Notes under the pieces: generated by a model | What the model was told of the DNA's origin: nothing | Databases searched by the model: none | What the model saw: the letters and a program-made list of their open reading frames with translations, nothing else | Translations under genes and position numbers: made by a program | Source of the DNA: Pseudomonadota bacterium | Lineage (GTDB): Bacteria > Pseudomonadota > Gammaproteobacteria > Burkholderiales > Rhodocyclaceae | NCBI GenBank assembly: GCA_018241685.1 | Contig: JAFEDJ010000054.1 | Coordinates: 186,001 to 250,000 of the forward strand | Length of the DNA: 64,000 nucleotides | Direction: 5' to 3' | In this document: positions 1-7,528 of the stretch, one piece after another | Layout: every line of letters starts with the position of its first letter | Position numbering within the stretch: position 1 is the first letter of the stretch

Positions 1-404
1 GTATTGCCGCCATACACGCTAGAGCTGCTGGCATACACCAGATGCTGCACCTTGTTATGGCGACAGCCTTCGAGGATATTCATGAAGCCGACCAGGTTGC
101 TCTCCACGTAGGCGTGGGGATTGACCAGCGAGTAGCGCACGCCGGCCTGGGCCGCCAGATGGATGACGCGGTCGAATTTCTCTTCGGCGAACAGCTTCTC
201 CATGCCTTCCCGGTCGGCCACGTCCATCTTCACGAAACGGAAGTTCTCGTGGGGCGTGAGGCGGGCCAAGCGGTCGTGCTTGAGTTGGACGTCGTAGTAG
301 TCGTTGAGGTTGTCGATGCCGACGACCTGATCGCCACGGCCCAGCAAAACCTGGGAGGTATGCATGCCGATGAAACCTGCGGCACCGGTTACGAGGATTT
401 TCAT
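1..404 (-). CDS. NAD-dependent sugar epimerase (UDP-glucuronate 4-epimerase-like), partial
   Basis: The gene reads leftward from an ATG at 404 and runs off the window, leaving about 134 N-terminal residues. The protein begins with MKILVTGAAGFIGMH, the GxxGxxG dinucleotide-binding signature of extended short-chain dehydrogenases. It continues with a Rossmann pattern: an acidic residue in GIDNLNDYYD, the DRVIHLAAQAGVRYS segment, and YASSSSVYGGN at the cut end, where the catalytic Ser region begins. NLNDYYDVQLK followed by AGVRYSLVNPHAY is characteristic of UDP-glucuronate/UDP-galacturonate epimerases that supply nucleotide sugars for capsule, O-antigen or exopolysaccharide. The YxxxK tyrosine lies outside the window. 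Family assignment is firm; the exact substrate is inferred. Confidence 0.85.
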   Translation of the reverse strand, partial: MKILVTGAAGFIGMHTSQVLLGRGDQVVGIDNLNDYYDVQLKHDRLARLTPHENFRFVKMDVADREGMEKLFAEEKFDRVIHLAAQAGVRYSLVNPHAYVESNLVGFMNILEGCRHNKVQHLVYASSSSVYGGN

Positions 405-580
405 GGTTGCGGAAACGCCTGGGTAGTTGAAAGCGGGTTCGGCCTGCGCAGAAAAAACGACGCGCGAATAAACCGGCCAAGAGACTGGCATTTTCGCACG
501 GCCCAATGACAGGGTAAATCGGCGCTCGGCCCTATCCGTGCTTTCCGCTACGACTTTATACTGCCGCCTCCGCACCACCC

Positions 581-1867
581 TTGCGCCCCTTGATCCCTCG
601 CTTCCTGTACACCGCCGCCTGGTACCTGGCCGCACCGCTGATCGTGCTGCGCCTGGCCTGGCGTGCACGCCGCCAACCCGAGTACCTGCATCACCTGGGC
701 GAGCGCATCGGCAGCTACCGCACGCGCACCGCCGGGCCTCTGATCTGGCTGCACGCGGTGTCGGTCGGCGAGACCCGAGCCTGCGCGCCTTTGCTGCGCG
801 CCCTGCTCGACGCCTACCCGGAACACGGTGTGCTGCTGACCCACATGACGCCCACCGGCCGTGCCACCGCCACCGAGCTGTTTGGCGAACTTGCGCCGCG
901 GGTGCAGAGCGTATACCTGCCCTACGACTTCCCGTGGGCGGTGCGGCGTTTCCTGCGCCGCTACCACCCGGACGTCGGCATCCTGATGGAAACCGAACTG
1001 TGGCCCAACCTGGTGGAAGCCTGCCGGCGCAGCGGCACGCCGCTGGCGATGGTCAACGCGCGCCTGTCGGAACGCTCCGCCCGCGGCTACCGGCGCATCG
1101 GCCGGCTGGCCAGCGACGCCTTCGCCCACCTCACCAGGGTGGGCGCCCAGAGCGAGGGCGACCGCCGCCGGCTGGCCGAGCTCGGCGCCGCCACCGCGGC
1201 GGTCACCGGCAACATCAAGTTCGACATCGAGGCCCCGGCGGCCCTGCTGGAACTGGGCCAGCGCTTCCGCGCCGGCTTCGGCCAGCGCCGCGTGCTGCTC
1301 GCCGCCAGCACCCGCGACGGCGAGGAAGGCCCGCTGCTGGAAGCCTTCGCGCGGCTGACACCGCCGGACGCATTGCTGGTGATCGTACCCCGCCATCCGC
1401 AACGCTTCGACGAGGTGGCCCGCCTGATCAAACGCAGCGGCCTCACGATGCAGCGCCGCTCGGAAGACACGCCGCTGGCCGCCGACACCCGCGTGTGGCT
1501 CGGCGATTCGATGGGCGAGATGTATGCGTATTACGCCGCCGCCGACGTGGCGCTGATCGGCGGTTCGTGGGAAAAGCTTGGCGGGCAGAACCCCATCGAG
1601 GCCAGTGTTGTCGGCTGCCCCGTGATCGTCGGCCCGCACACCTTCAACTTCACGGCGGTCTGCGAGCAGGCCATCGAGGCCGGTGCCGCGCTGCGCGCGA
1701 CTGACATCGAAGCCGGTCTACGGGATGCCGTCGAACTCCTCGACGACGCGCCGCGCCGTCAGGCCATCGGCGAGGCCGGGCGCGCCTTTGCCCGCGCCCA
1801 CCGGGGCGCCACCGCACGCACGGTGGAGTTGCTGGCGCCCCTCATCGCGGCACGCCAGCGCCACTGA
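581..1867 (+). CDS. waaA: 3-deoxy-D-manno-octulosonic acid (Kdo) transferase
   Basis: Transfers Kdo from CMP-Kdo to lipid IVA at the inner membrane, the first step of the LPS inner core. The 428-residue length is normal for WaaA (GT30). An N-terminal hydrophobic anchor (about residues 8-28) precedes the diagnostic WLHAVSVGETRA block (about 56-67), whose Glu is the presumed general base. ILMETELWPN follows at about 134-143, and GGSWEKLGGQNPIEAS at about 327-342 is the CMP-Kdo-binding region. I use the TTG at 581 because no ATG precedes the hydrophobic anchor in this frame; a second TTG at 590 is possible and no clear Shine-Dalgarno decides. The gene is divergent from the epimerase and convergent with ubiA, with only 3 bp between stops. 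Confidence 0.95.
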   Translation: MRPLIPRFLYTAAWYLAAPLIVLRLAWRARRQPEYLHHLGERIGSYRTRTAGPLIWLHAVSVGETRACAPLLRALLDAYPEHGVLLTHMTPTGRATATELFGELAPRVQSVYLPYDFPWAVRRFLRRYHPDVGILMETELWPNLVEACRRSGTPLAMVNARLSERSARGYRRIGRLASDAFAHLTRVGAQSEGDRRRLAELGAATAAVTGNIKFDIEAPAALLELGQRFRAGFGQRRVLLAASTRDGEEGPLLEAFARLTPPDALLVIVPRHPQRFDEVARLIKRSGLTMQRRSEDTPLAADTRVWLGDSMGEMYAYYAAADVALIGGSWEKLGGQNPIEASVVGCPVIVGPHTFNFTAVCEQAIEAGAALRATDIEAGLRDAVELLDDAPRRQAIGEAGRAFARAHRGATARTVELLAPLIAARQRH

Positions 1868-1870
1868 GGC

Positions 1871-2752
1871 TTACTGAACGGACGCCAACAGGTAGTCCAG
1901 CACCCAACCGGCGAAGATCGCTCCACCGACCCAGTTGTTGTGCAGAAAGGCCTTGAAGCACTTTGGCCGGTCACGTTCGCAGATCAGCGTGTAGTGATAG
2001 ACCATGATGCCCGCGGCCACCGCCAGCCCGGCCAGGAACACAGCGCCGCGGCCGGTGTGCAGGCCAGCCCAGCCGATCAGCGCCAGCGTCACCGCATAGC
2101 AGGTCATCACGGCGGCCACATCGTAGCGGCCGAAAGTGATCGCCGAGGTCTTGATGCCGATCTTCAAGTCGTCCGGACGGTCCACCATCGCGTACTCGGT
2201 ATCGTAGGCCACCGCCCAGAACACATTGGCCACCAGCATCACCCAGGCCACAGCCGGCACATCGCCCTGCAACGCAGCAAAACCCATCGGGATGCCAAAG
2301 CCGAAGGCGATACCCAGGTAAGCCTGCGGAATCGCCAGAAAACGCTTGGTGTAGGGGTAGCTTCCAGCCAGGAACACCGCCGGCACGCTGAGCGCGATGG
2401 TCAGCCCGTTGAGTGGCAGGATCAGCAACAGGGACACCAGCGCCAGCCCGGCAGCCAGCAGCAGGGCCTCCTTCGGCGTCACCCGCCGTGCCGCGAGGGG
2501 GCGATTGCGGGTGCGTTCCACATGACCGTCGAAGTCCTTGTCGGCGTAGTCGTTGATTACGCAGCCAGCCGAGCGCATCAAGAAGGTACCGACCACGAAG
2601 ATCGCCACCACCAGCAGCGACGGCCGCCCCTCCCCGGCCACCCACAGGGCCCACAAGGTCGGCCACAGCAGCAACAAGGTGCCGATGGGCTTGTCGATGC
2701 GCATCAGCTTGCCGTATTCGGACATCCGTTCGGAAAAGGTCAGACTCATCAT
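1871..2752 (-). CDS. ubiA: 4-hydroxybenzoate polyprenyltransferase
   Basis: Integral membrane enzyme that prenylates 4-hydroxybenzoate in ubiquinone biosynthesis. Both Asp-rich prenyl diphosphate/Mg2+ sites are visible: CVINDYADKDFDGHVERT at about residues 64-81, and YDTEYAMVDRPDDLKIG at about 190-206. Several hydrophobic helices lie between and after them, and the length (293 aa) is typical. The start is shared in a 4-bp overlap with the stop of ubiC, its partner, which makes 4-hydroxybenzoate from chorismate; the pair is translationally coupled. The assignment is secure. The related menaquinone enzyme MenA lacks this sequence pattern and would not be expected next to ubiC. Confidence 0.96.
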   Translation of the reverse strand: MMSLTFSERMSEYGKLMRIDKPIGTLLLLWPTLWALWVAGEGRPSLLVVAIFVVGTFLMRSAGCVINDYADKDFDGHVERTRNRPLAARRVTPKEALLLAAGLALVSLLLILPLNGLTIALSVPAVFLAGSYPYTKRFLAIPQAYLGIAFGFGIPMGFAALQGDVPAVAWVMLVANVFWAVAYDTEYAMVDRPDDLKIGIKTSAITFGRYDVAAVMTCYAVTLALIGWAGLHTGRGAVFLAGLAVAAGIMVYHYTLICERDRPKCFKAFLHNNWVGGAIFAGWVLDYLLASVQ

Positions 2753-3303
2753 GGTGCCAGGCTCCCGATCGCGGGCAAGAAGACTTCAGTGATCAACAGC
2801 GGCGAGCCGCTGCGGTGAAAAGCCGAGCGGCGTGCCCACAGCGGCGGCAGATCCGGCCGGCCGGTGGCTTGCCGCACATCGTGCCAGCGCGGATCGCGGG
2901 CATCCAGGCGGGCTGCCTCCAGCGGCGAACGACGCACCCGCGGGTCGTCGAACAGCACCGCCGCCAGCGGCCGCCCGCCCAGTTGGCGCAGCAGATGCCA
3001 GGCAGCCGGAATCGACGTGCCGGCTACCAGCGAGCGGGCGAACACCACCGGCGCCCCATCGGCCAGCAGCAGGACTTCCCGCTGCCACAGGTCGCCATGG
3101 CGATATACGCCGAGCGCCGCCATCTCGTCCGGCAGCACGACCCCCTTGCCCTGGCTCACCACCTTGAGTGAAAACCGCCCGCAACGGGCACGGATACGGG
3201 CCGTCAGCGAGCTATCGTCGGTCAGCCAGCCGCGCATACCGCGCGGCGCACGCCAGGCCGCCATACGAAAAGGGTCGCGACCCGGGAAATGGGCGAGGGT
3301 CAT
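2749..3303 (-). CDS. ubiC: chorismate pyruvate-lyase
   Basis: Converts chorismate to 4-hydroxybenzoate plus pyruvate, the committed step of ubiquinone synthesis, in the cytoplasm. The 184-residue protein has the UbiC pattern: WLTDDSSLTARI near the N-terminus, a central VYRHGDLWQREVLL segment, and VFARSLV followed by a Gly/Arg loop. The C-terminal half, RSAFHRSGSPLLITEVFLP, carries the conserved Glu of the active site. It is transcribed ahead of ubiA and overlaps it by 4 bp. Sequence between its start and the recG stop (3304-3406) contains a short CCCC/GGGG hairpin but no obvious promoter. Confidence 0.92.
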   Translation of the reverse strand: MTLAHFPGRDPFRMAAWRAPRGMRGWLTDDSSLTARIRARCGRFSLKVVSQGKGVVLPDEMAALGVYRHGDLWQREVLLLADGAPVVFARSLVAGTSIPAAWHLLRQLGGRPLAAVLFDDPRVRRSPLEAARLDARDPRWHDVRQATGRPDLPPLWARRSAFHRSGSPLLITEVFLPAIGSLAP

Positions 3304-3406
3304 CGGAAAGCAGGGATACGAAGGAAAGCGGCCGTATTGTAGTGGCCGATCCCCGTGGGGGCTATTGCCATTAACCCCGGCAACCGCACAAACGGGCAGC
3401 CCGCCC

Positions 3407-5506
3407 TCACGCCTTCAACAGCGCCGCCCGGCCACCGAACCAGCGGGCAGTGACGGCGTCGGCGACGCGCGGGGCGTCGCGCAGGATCTCCTCGGCCAGC
3501 TCGCGGGCGATATCCACCAGCACCGCGTCCTCTTCCAGGTCGGCGTAGCGCAACAAGGGCACACCGCTCTGGCGGGCGCCGATGAACTCGCCGGGGCCGC
3601 GGATGCGCAGGTCCTCGCGGGCGATCACGAAGCCGTCGGTATTCTCGTAGATCGCCTTCAGGCGCTCGCGGCCGGTCTGCGACAGGGGTTGGGCGAACAT
3701 CAGGATGCACACCGATTCATGCACACCGCGGCCGACCCGCCCGCGCAGCTGGTGCAGCTGGGCGAGGCCGAAGCGCTCGGCGTGCTCGATGACCATCAGG
3801 CTGGCGTTGGGCACATCGACGCCGACCTCGATGACCGTCGTCGCCACCAGCACCTTGATGTCGCCGGCCACGAAGGCGGCCATCGTCGCCGACTTCTCGT
3901 CATTCTTCAGCCGTCCATGGACCAGCCCCACCGGCAGGTCGGGCAATGCCTCCGACAGCATTTCGTAGGTCTCCTGGGCGGTCTTCAGCTGCAGCGCCTC
4001 GGACTCCTCGATCAGCGGGCACACCCAGTAGGCCTGGCGGCCGGCCACGCAGGCCTGGCGGACCCGCGCGATCACCTCGTCGCGGCGCTCATCCTTGATC
4101 AGCTTAGTGATGATCGGCGTACGCCCGGGCGGCAGCTCGTCCAGCACCGACACGTCGAGGTCGGCGTAGTAGCTCATCGCCAGCGTGCGCGGGATCGGCG
4201 TCGCCGACATCATCAGCATGTGCGGCGATTCGCCAGCCTGACCCTTCTCGCGCAGGGCCAGGCGCTGGCGCACGCCGAAGCGGTGCTGCTCGTCCACCAC
4301 CGCCAGCGCCAGTAGCGGCAGGGCCACCGGGTCTTCGATCAGCGCGTGGGTACCGACGGCGAGCAGGATCTCGCCGCTGGCGAGGCGGGCCATCGTCGCC
4401 TCGCGCTCCTTCTTCTTGCGGCTGCCGGACAACCACGCCACCTCGATGCCCAACGGCGCCAGCCAGGCGGCAAGCTTGCGGAAATGCTGCTCGGCGAGGA
4501 TCTCGGTCGGCGCCATCAGCACCGCCTGGCGGCCGTTCTCGGCGGCCTGCAGCATGGCCAGCGCGGCGACGCAAGTCTTGCCGGAGCCCACGTCGCCCTG
4601 CAGCAAACGCTGCATCGGGTGGTCGGAAGCCAGGTCGCGGGCGATCTCGGCAAAGGCGCGAGTCTGGGCGCCGGTCAACGCGAAAGGCAGCTGGCCCAGC
4701 AGGTCGCGGGTCAGGGTGTCGAGCAGCGGCAGGCTGGGCGCATTCTTGGCGCGCCGGGCGGCGTAGGCGCGGCGCAGGGAAATCTGCTGGGCCAGCAACT
4801 CGTCCAGCTTGACCCGCTGCCAGGCCGGGTGGCCGCGGTCCTCGATGTCGAGGATCGACACCGACGGTGGCGGCGCGTGCAGCAGGCGCAGCGCATCCGG
4901 CAGGGACGGCAGATTGAGGCGGCGGCGCAGCTCATCCGGCATCTCGTCGCGGATGCCGTTGTGGCGCAGCGCCCCGCCGATCAGCTTGCGCAGCGCCGAC
5001 TGGGCCAGCCCGGCGGTGGTCGGATAGACCGGCGTCAGGCTCTCCGGCAGCGGCTCGCCGGCAGCCACCGGCTTGATGCGCGGGTGGATCATCTCGGCGC
5101 CGAAGAAGCCGTCGCGCAGCTCGCCGAAAATGCGCAGGCGGGCGCCGGCCGCCAGCTGCTTCTGCTGGCTGGGGTAGAAATGCACGAAGCGCAGCATCAC
5201 CTCGCCGCTGGCGTCGGTGGCGTGCGCCACCAGCTGGCGGCGCGGCGGCGGCGTGACCTCGCAGGAGCGCACCTCCACCTCGCACTGCACCGGCACGCCA
5301 GGGCGCGCATCGGCCAGCATGGTCAGGCGGGTTTCGTCCTCGTAGCGCAGCGGCAGGTGGAAGATCAGGTCGGCCGGCGAAAAGATGTCGATCTTCGCCA
5401 GCCGTTCGGCCAGTTGCGGGCCGACGCCCGGCCAGCCGCGCACCGCCGGCTTCTTCGCCGGAGCGGCAGAAGGCGGCGGCGTGGCGGCGGCGGACTCCAC
5501 GGGCAA
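3407..5506 (-). CDS. recG: ATP-dependent DNA helicase RecG
   Basis: Double-stranded DNA translocase that remodels stalled forks and Holliday junctions. The 699-residue length matches RecG. An N-terminal wedge/OB region (about 60-150) is followed by the helicase core. Walker A is GDVGSGKT at about 304-311, the DExH box is VVDEQHRFG at about 403-411, motif III is MSATPIPRT, and the C-terminal helicase lobe has QLRGRVGRG. The reading frame opens at a TTG (5506), 8 bp after the stop of the RidA-family gene; a GTG two codons later is the alternative. The Ala/Pro-rich N-terminal tail (first 20 residues) is not conserved in RecG and may mean the true start lies slightly downstream. Confidence 0.96.
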   Translation of the reverse strand: MPVESAAATPPPSAAPAKKPAVRGWPGVGPQLAERLAKIDIFSPADLIFHLPLRYEDETRLTMLADARPGVPVQCEVEVRSCEVTPPPRRQLVAHATDASGEVMLRFVHFYPSQQKQLAAGARLRIFGELRDGFFGAEMIHPRIKPVAAGEPLPESLTPVYPTTAGLAQSALRKLIGGALRHNGIRDEMPDELRRRLNLPSLPDALRLLHAPPPSVSILDIEDRGHPAWQRVKLDELLAQQISLRRAYAARRAKNAPSLPLLDTLTRDLLGQLPFALTGAQTRAFAEIARDLASDHPMQRLLQGDVGSGKTCVAALAMLQAAENGRQAVLMAPTEILAEQHFRKLAAWLAPLGIEVAWLSGSRKKKEREATMARLASGEILLAVGTHALIEDPVALPLLALAVVDEQHRFGVRQRLALREKGQAGESPHMLMMSATPIPRTLAMSYYADLDVSVLDELPPGRTPIITKLIKDERRDEVIARVRQACVAGRQAYWVCPLIEESEALQLKTAQETYEMLSEALPDLPVGLVHGRLKNDEKSATMAAFVAGDIKVLVATTVIEVGVDVPNASLMVIEHAERFGLAQLHQLRGRVGRGVHESVCILMFAQPLSQTGRERLKAIYENTDGFVIAREDLRIRGPGEFIGARQSGVPLLRYADLEEDAVLVDIARELAEEILRDAPRVADAVTARWFGGRAALLKA

Positions 5507-5514
5507 GCTCAGGC

Positions 5515-5895
5515 TCAGCTGAGCACCAGCACCGCGTCGGCCTCGACGACCGCACCGCGGGGCAGTTCCTTCACGCCGACGGCGGCACGGGCCGGATAGG
5601 GCTCGCTGAAGTAGCGGGCCATGACCTCATTCACCTTGGCGAAGTTGGCCAGGTCGGTCAGGTAGATGTTCAGCTTGACCGCGTCGGCCAGGGAACCGCC
5701 GGCCGCTTCGGCCACCGCCTTGAGGTTCTCGAAAACGCGCACGGTTTGCGCTTCGAAGCCGTCCACCAGCTGCATGGAAACCGGGTCGAGGCCGATCTGG
5801 CCAGACATATAGACGGTATTACCGGCCTTCACGGCCTGGGAATAGGTGCCGATGGCCGCGGGGGCGTTGGGGGTGGCGATGATCTGCTTGGACAT
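5515..5895 (-). CDS. RidA family enamine/imine deaminase
   Basis: RidA proteins hydrolyse reactive 2-aminoacrylate and related enamines released by PLP enzymes, protecting them from damage. This 126-residue cytosolic protein shows NAPAAIGTYSQAVKAGNTVY and YMSGQIGLDP at the N-terminus, a central VFENLKAVAEAAG helix, and RAAVGVKELPRGAVVEADAV, which holds the conserved catalytic Arg and the C-terminal Glu. I take the ATG at 5895 (MSKQIIATPNAP). The in-frame upstream start adds nine residues absent from the family. recG follows 8 bp downstream, so the two are probably co-transcribed. Confidence 0.93.
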   Translation of the reverse strand: MSKQIIATPNAPAAIGTYSQAVKAGNTVYMSGQIGLDPVSMQLVDGFEAQTVRVFENLKAVAEAAGGSLADAVKLNIYLTDLANFAKVNEVMARYFSEPYPARAAVGVKELPRGAVVEADAVLVLS

Positions 5896-6028
5896 GGGGG
5901 TGCTCCGAAAAAGTGCCGACAAGCCGGCGAAAAGTCACACGGAGCGGAGTTTACCCTGCCGAAGCGCCACACATGCCTCCAGGCAATGAAGGACACCAAA
6001 ACATCCCGACGCGAGCTATAACAAACAA

Positions 6029-6063
6029 AGATCTGGCAAAAGGTAAAAATTTGAGCCAGATCT
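6029..6063. promoter_or_regulatory. 9-bp inverted repeat between ridA-like gene and chemoreceptor
   Basis: AGATCTGGC at 6029-6037 is perfectly repeated in inverse orientation (GCCAGATCT) at 6055-6063 around a 17-base A/T-rich spacer. It sits in the divergent intergenic region, 73 bp upstream of the chemoreceptor start. The perfect arms and AT-rich centre suggest an operator or hairpin. No protein can be named from the sequence. Confidence 0.5.
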
Positions 6064-6136
6064 ATGCCTTACGTCATAGTCGGCCTTAAAGTCGCCATCC
6101 CACGCACACTGTCCGCATGCCACGCCGGCTTATCCC

Positions 6137-7363
6137 ATGCACGCATCCGCTCTCCGCGCCGACGATATCGCCACCTTCTCGGGTATCGCCCTGTCCGTCG
6201 CCAGCATGGCCTCGGTCGCACTGGGCGGTCCATCGGAGCTCAACTATGCGCTGGGTTGCGGCACCATCGTCGCGCTGATCGCGGCCACGATGATCAGCCA
6301 CAGTGCCCGCGCCCGTGCCCGCGCCGGCAAACTCGCGCAGAACAAACTGATCGATGACAGCGTGCGCGAATACGATGCGCTATGTGCCCGCATTGCCGGC
6401 AACAGCGAAACCCAGTACCTGCGCCTGCGGGAATCCCTCGAACAGATGCAGGACGTGTTCGGCAGCGCGGTCGGCGACCTGCACCGCAGCCTGACCGGCG
6501 ACGGCAAGAACCAGCAGGATTCCCTGCGCAACCTGGCCGATGAGCTGGTCGCCCTCGCCGCCACCCAGGACGAAGCCACCCGCGACGGCGGCATCGAGCG
6601 CTTCAGTACCGAGACGCAGGCCGCCATCGGCAGCTTCGTCACCACGGTCCAACAGTTGCAGGCCAGCGGCGCCGACATCGCCCGCCGCTTTGCAGACATG
6701 CGCGCCAAGGTGGATGCGGTCACCCGCCTGATGACCGAGGTCAACCAGATCAACAGCCAGACCGAGCTGCTGGCCCTCAATGCGGCTATCGAGGCCGCCC
6801 GCGCCGGGGAAGCCGGACGCGGCTTCGCGGTGGTCGCCGACGAAGTGCGCAAGCTGGCCCAACGCACCGAGAACTTCAGCGACCAGATTGACGGCTTGCT
6901 GCGGGAAATCCACACCGCGATCGACGATGTGGGAGCCGCGGTGGATGTCACAGCCTCCACCGACATCAGCCATGCGGAAAGCTCCCAGGCCAACGTGGCC
7001 GCGCTGGGCGCCGAAATGCGCGAACTCACCGCCCGCGCCGCCGAGCAGTCGCGCCGCATCAACGAGGTGTCCGAGGCGATCCACCGGCTGGTCATGCAGG
7101 GCGTGCTGTCGATGCAGTTCGAGGACATCGTCAGCCAGGTACTCGACAAGCTGCGCCAGCACACCGACTTCATGAGCCGCTACGCCCACGGCTTCTTCGA
7201 TGCCCATCGGGACGTGGAGGAACGGAACGGCGTGGCACGCATCCAGCGCCGCAACACCACCCTCAATCTGCTGCTCGAAGACTCGACCCGTTCGGAGCAG
7301 GAGATCCGCTTCGACGCGCTCCGCCAGACCGCCGTCAGCGCCGGCGACGTGGATCTGTTCTGA
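6137..7363 (+). CDS. methyl-accepting chemotaxis-type signalling protein without periplasmic sensor
   Basis: The 408-residue protein starts with two closely spaced hydrophobic helices (about 10-30 and 38-56) with almost no periplasmic loop. It then has a long coiled coil and the hallmark receptor hairpin tip, INSQTELLALNAAIEAARAG followed by RGFAVVADEVRKLAQRT (about residues 200-240). The tip is the CheA/CheW contact site. No Cache, 4HB, PAS or HAMP domain can be recognised, so any signal is probably cytoplasmic or membrane-borne. No che genes are nearby, so it must use a remote array. A pentapeptide tether for CheR/CheB is not seen at the C-terminus (SAGDVDLF). Confidence 0.9.
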   Translation: MHASALRADDIATFSGIALSVASMASVALGGPSELNYALGCGTIVALIAATMISHSARARARAGKLAQNKLIDDSVREYDALCARIAGNSETQYLRLRESLEQMQDVFGSAVGDLHRSLTGDGKNQQDSLRNLADELVALAATQDEATRDGGIERFSTETQAAIGSFVTTVQQLQASGADIARRFADMRAKVDAVTRLMTEVNQINSQTELLALNAAIEAARAGEAGRGFAVVADEVRKLAQRTENFSDQIDGLLREIHTAIDDVGAAVDVTASTDISHAESSQANVAALGAEMRELTARAAEQSRRINEVSEAIHRLVMQGVLSMQFEDIVSQVLDKLRQHTDFMSRYAHGFFDAHRDVEERNGVARIQRRNTTLNLLLEDSTRSEQEIRFDALRQTAVSAGDVDLF

Positions 7364-7528
7364 CGAAGCGCCGCCCGCGGAGCAGGAGACAAACTTTCAC
7401 CCTCTTTCTATTCACTAGGCAATGCGGTAAGGCGTACGCTCTGAACGACCGGCGAGAGTCCGCGGCACACGGCCCAACAGCATGCGGACGTCCGGAACCA
7501 AGTCCATATCACCCTAGGGGAGGGCGTC

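Noticed and set aside
7364..7528. Short inverted repeat GTCCGC/GCGGAC (7458-7463 and 7494-7499) before the DUF362 gene as a riboswitch
   Set aside because: Only a 6-bp stem in GC-rich DNA, with no conserved riboswitch core; insufficient evidence.
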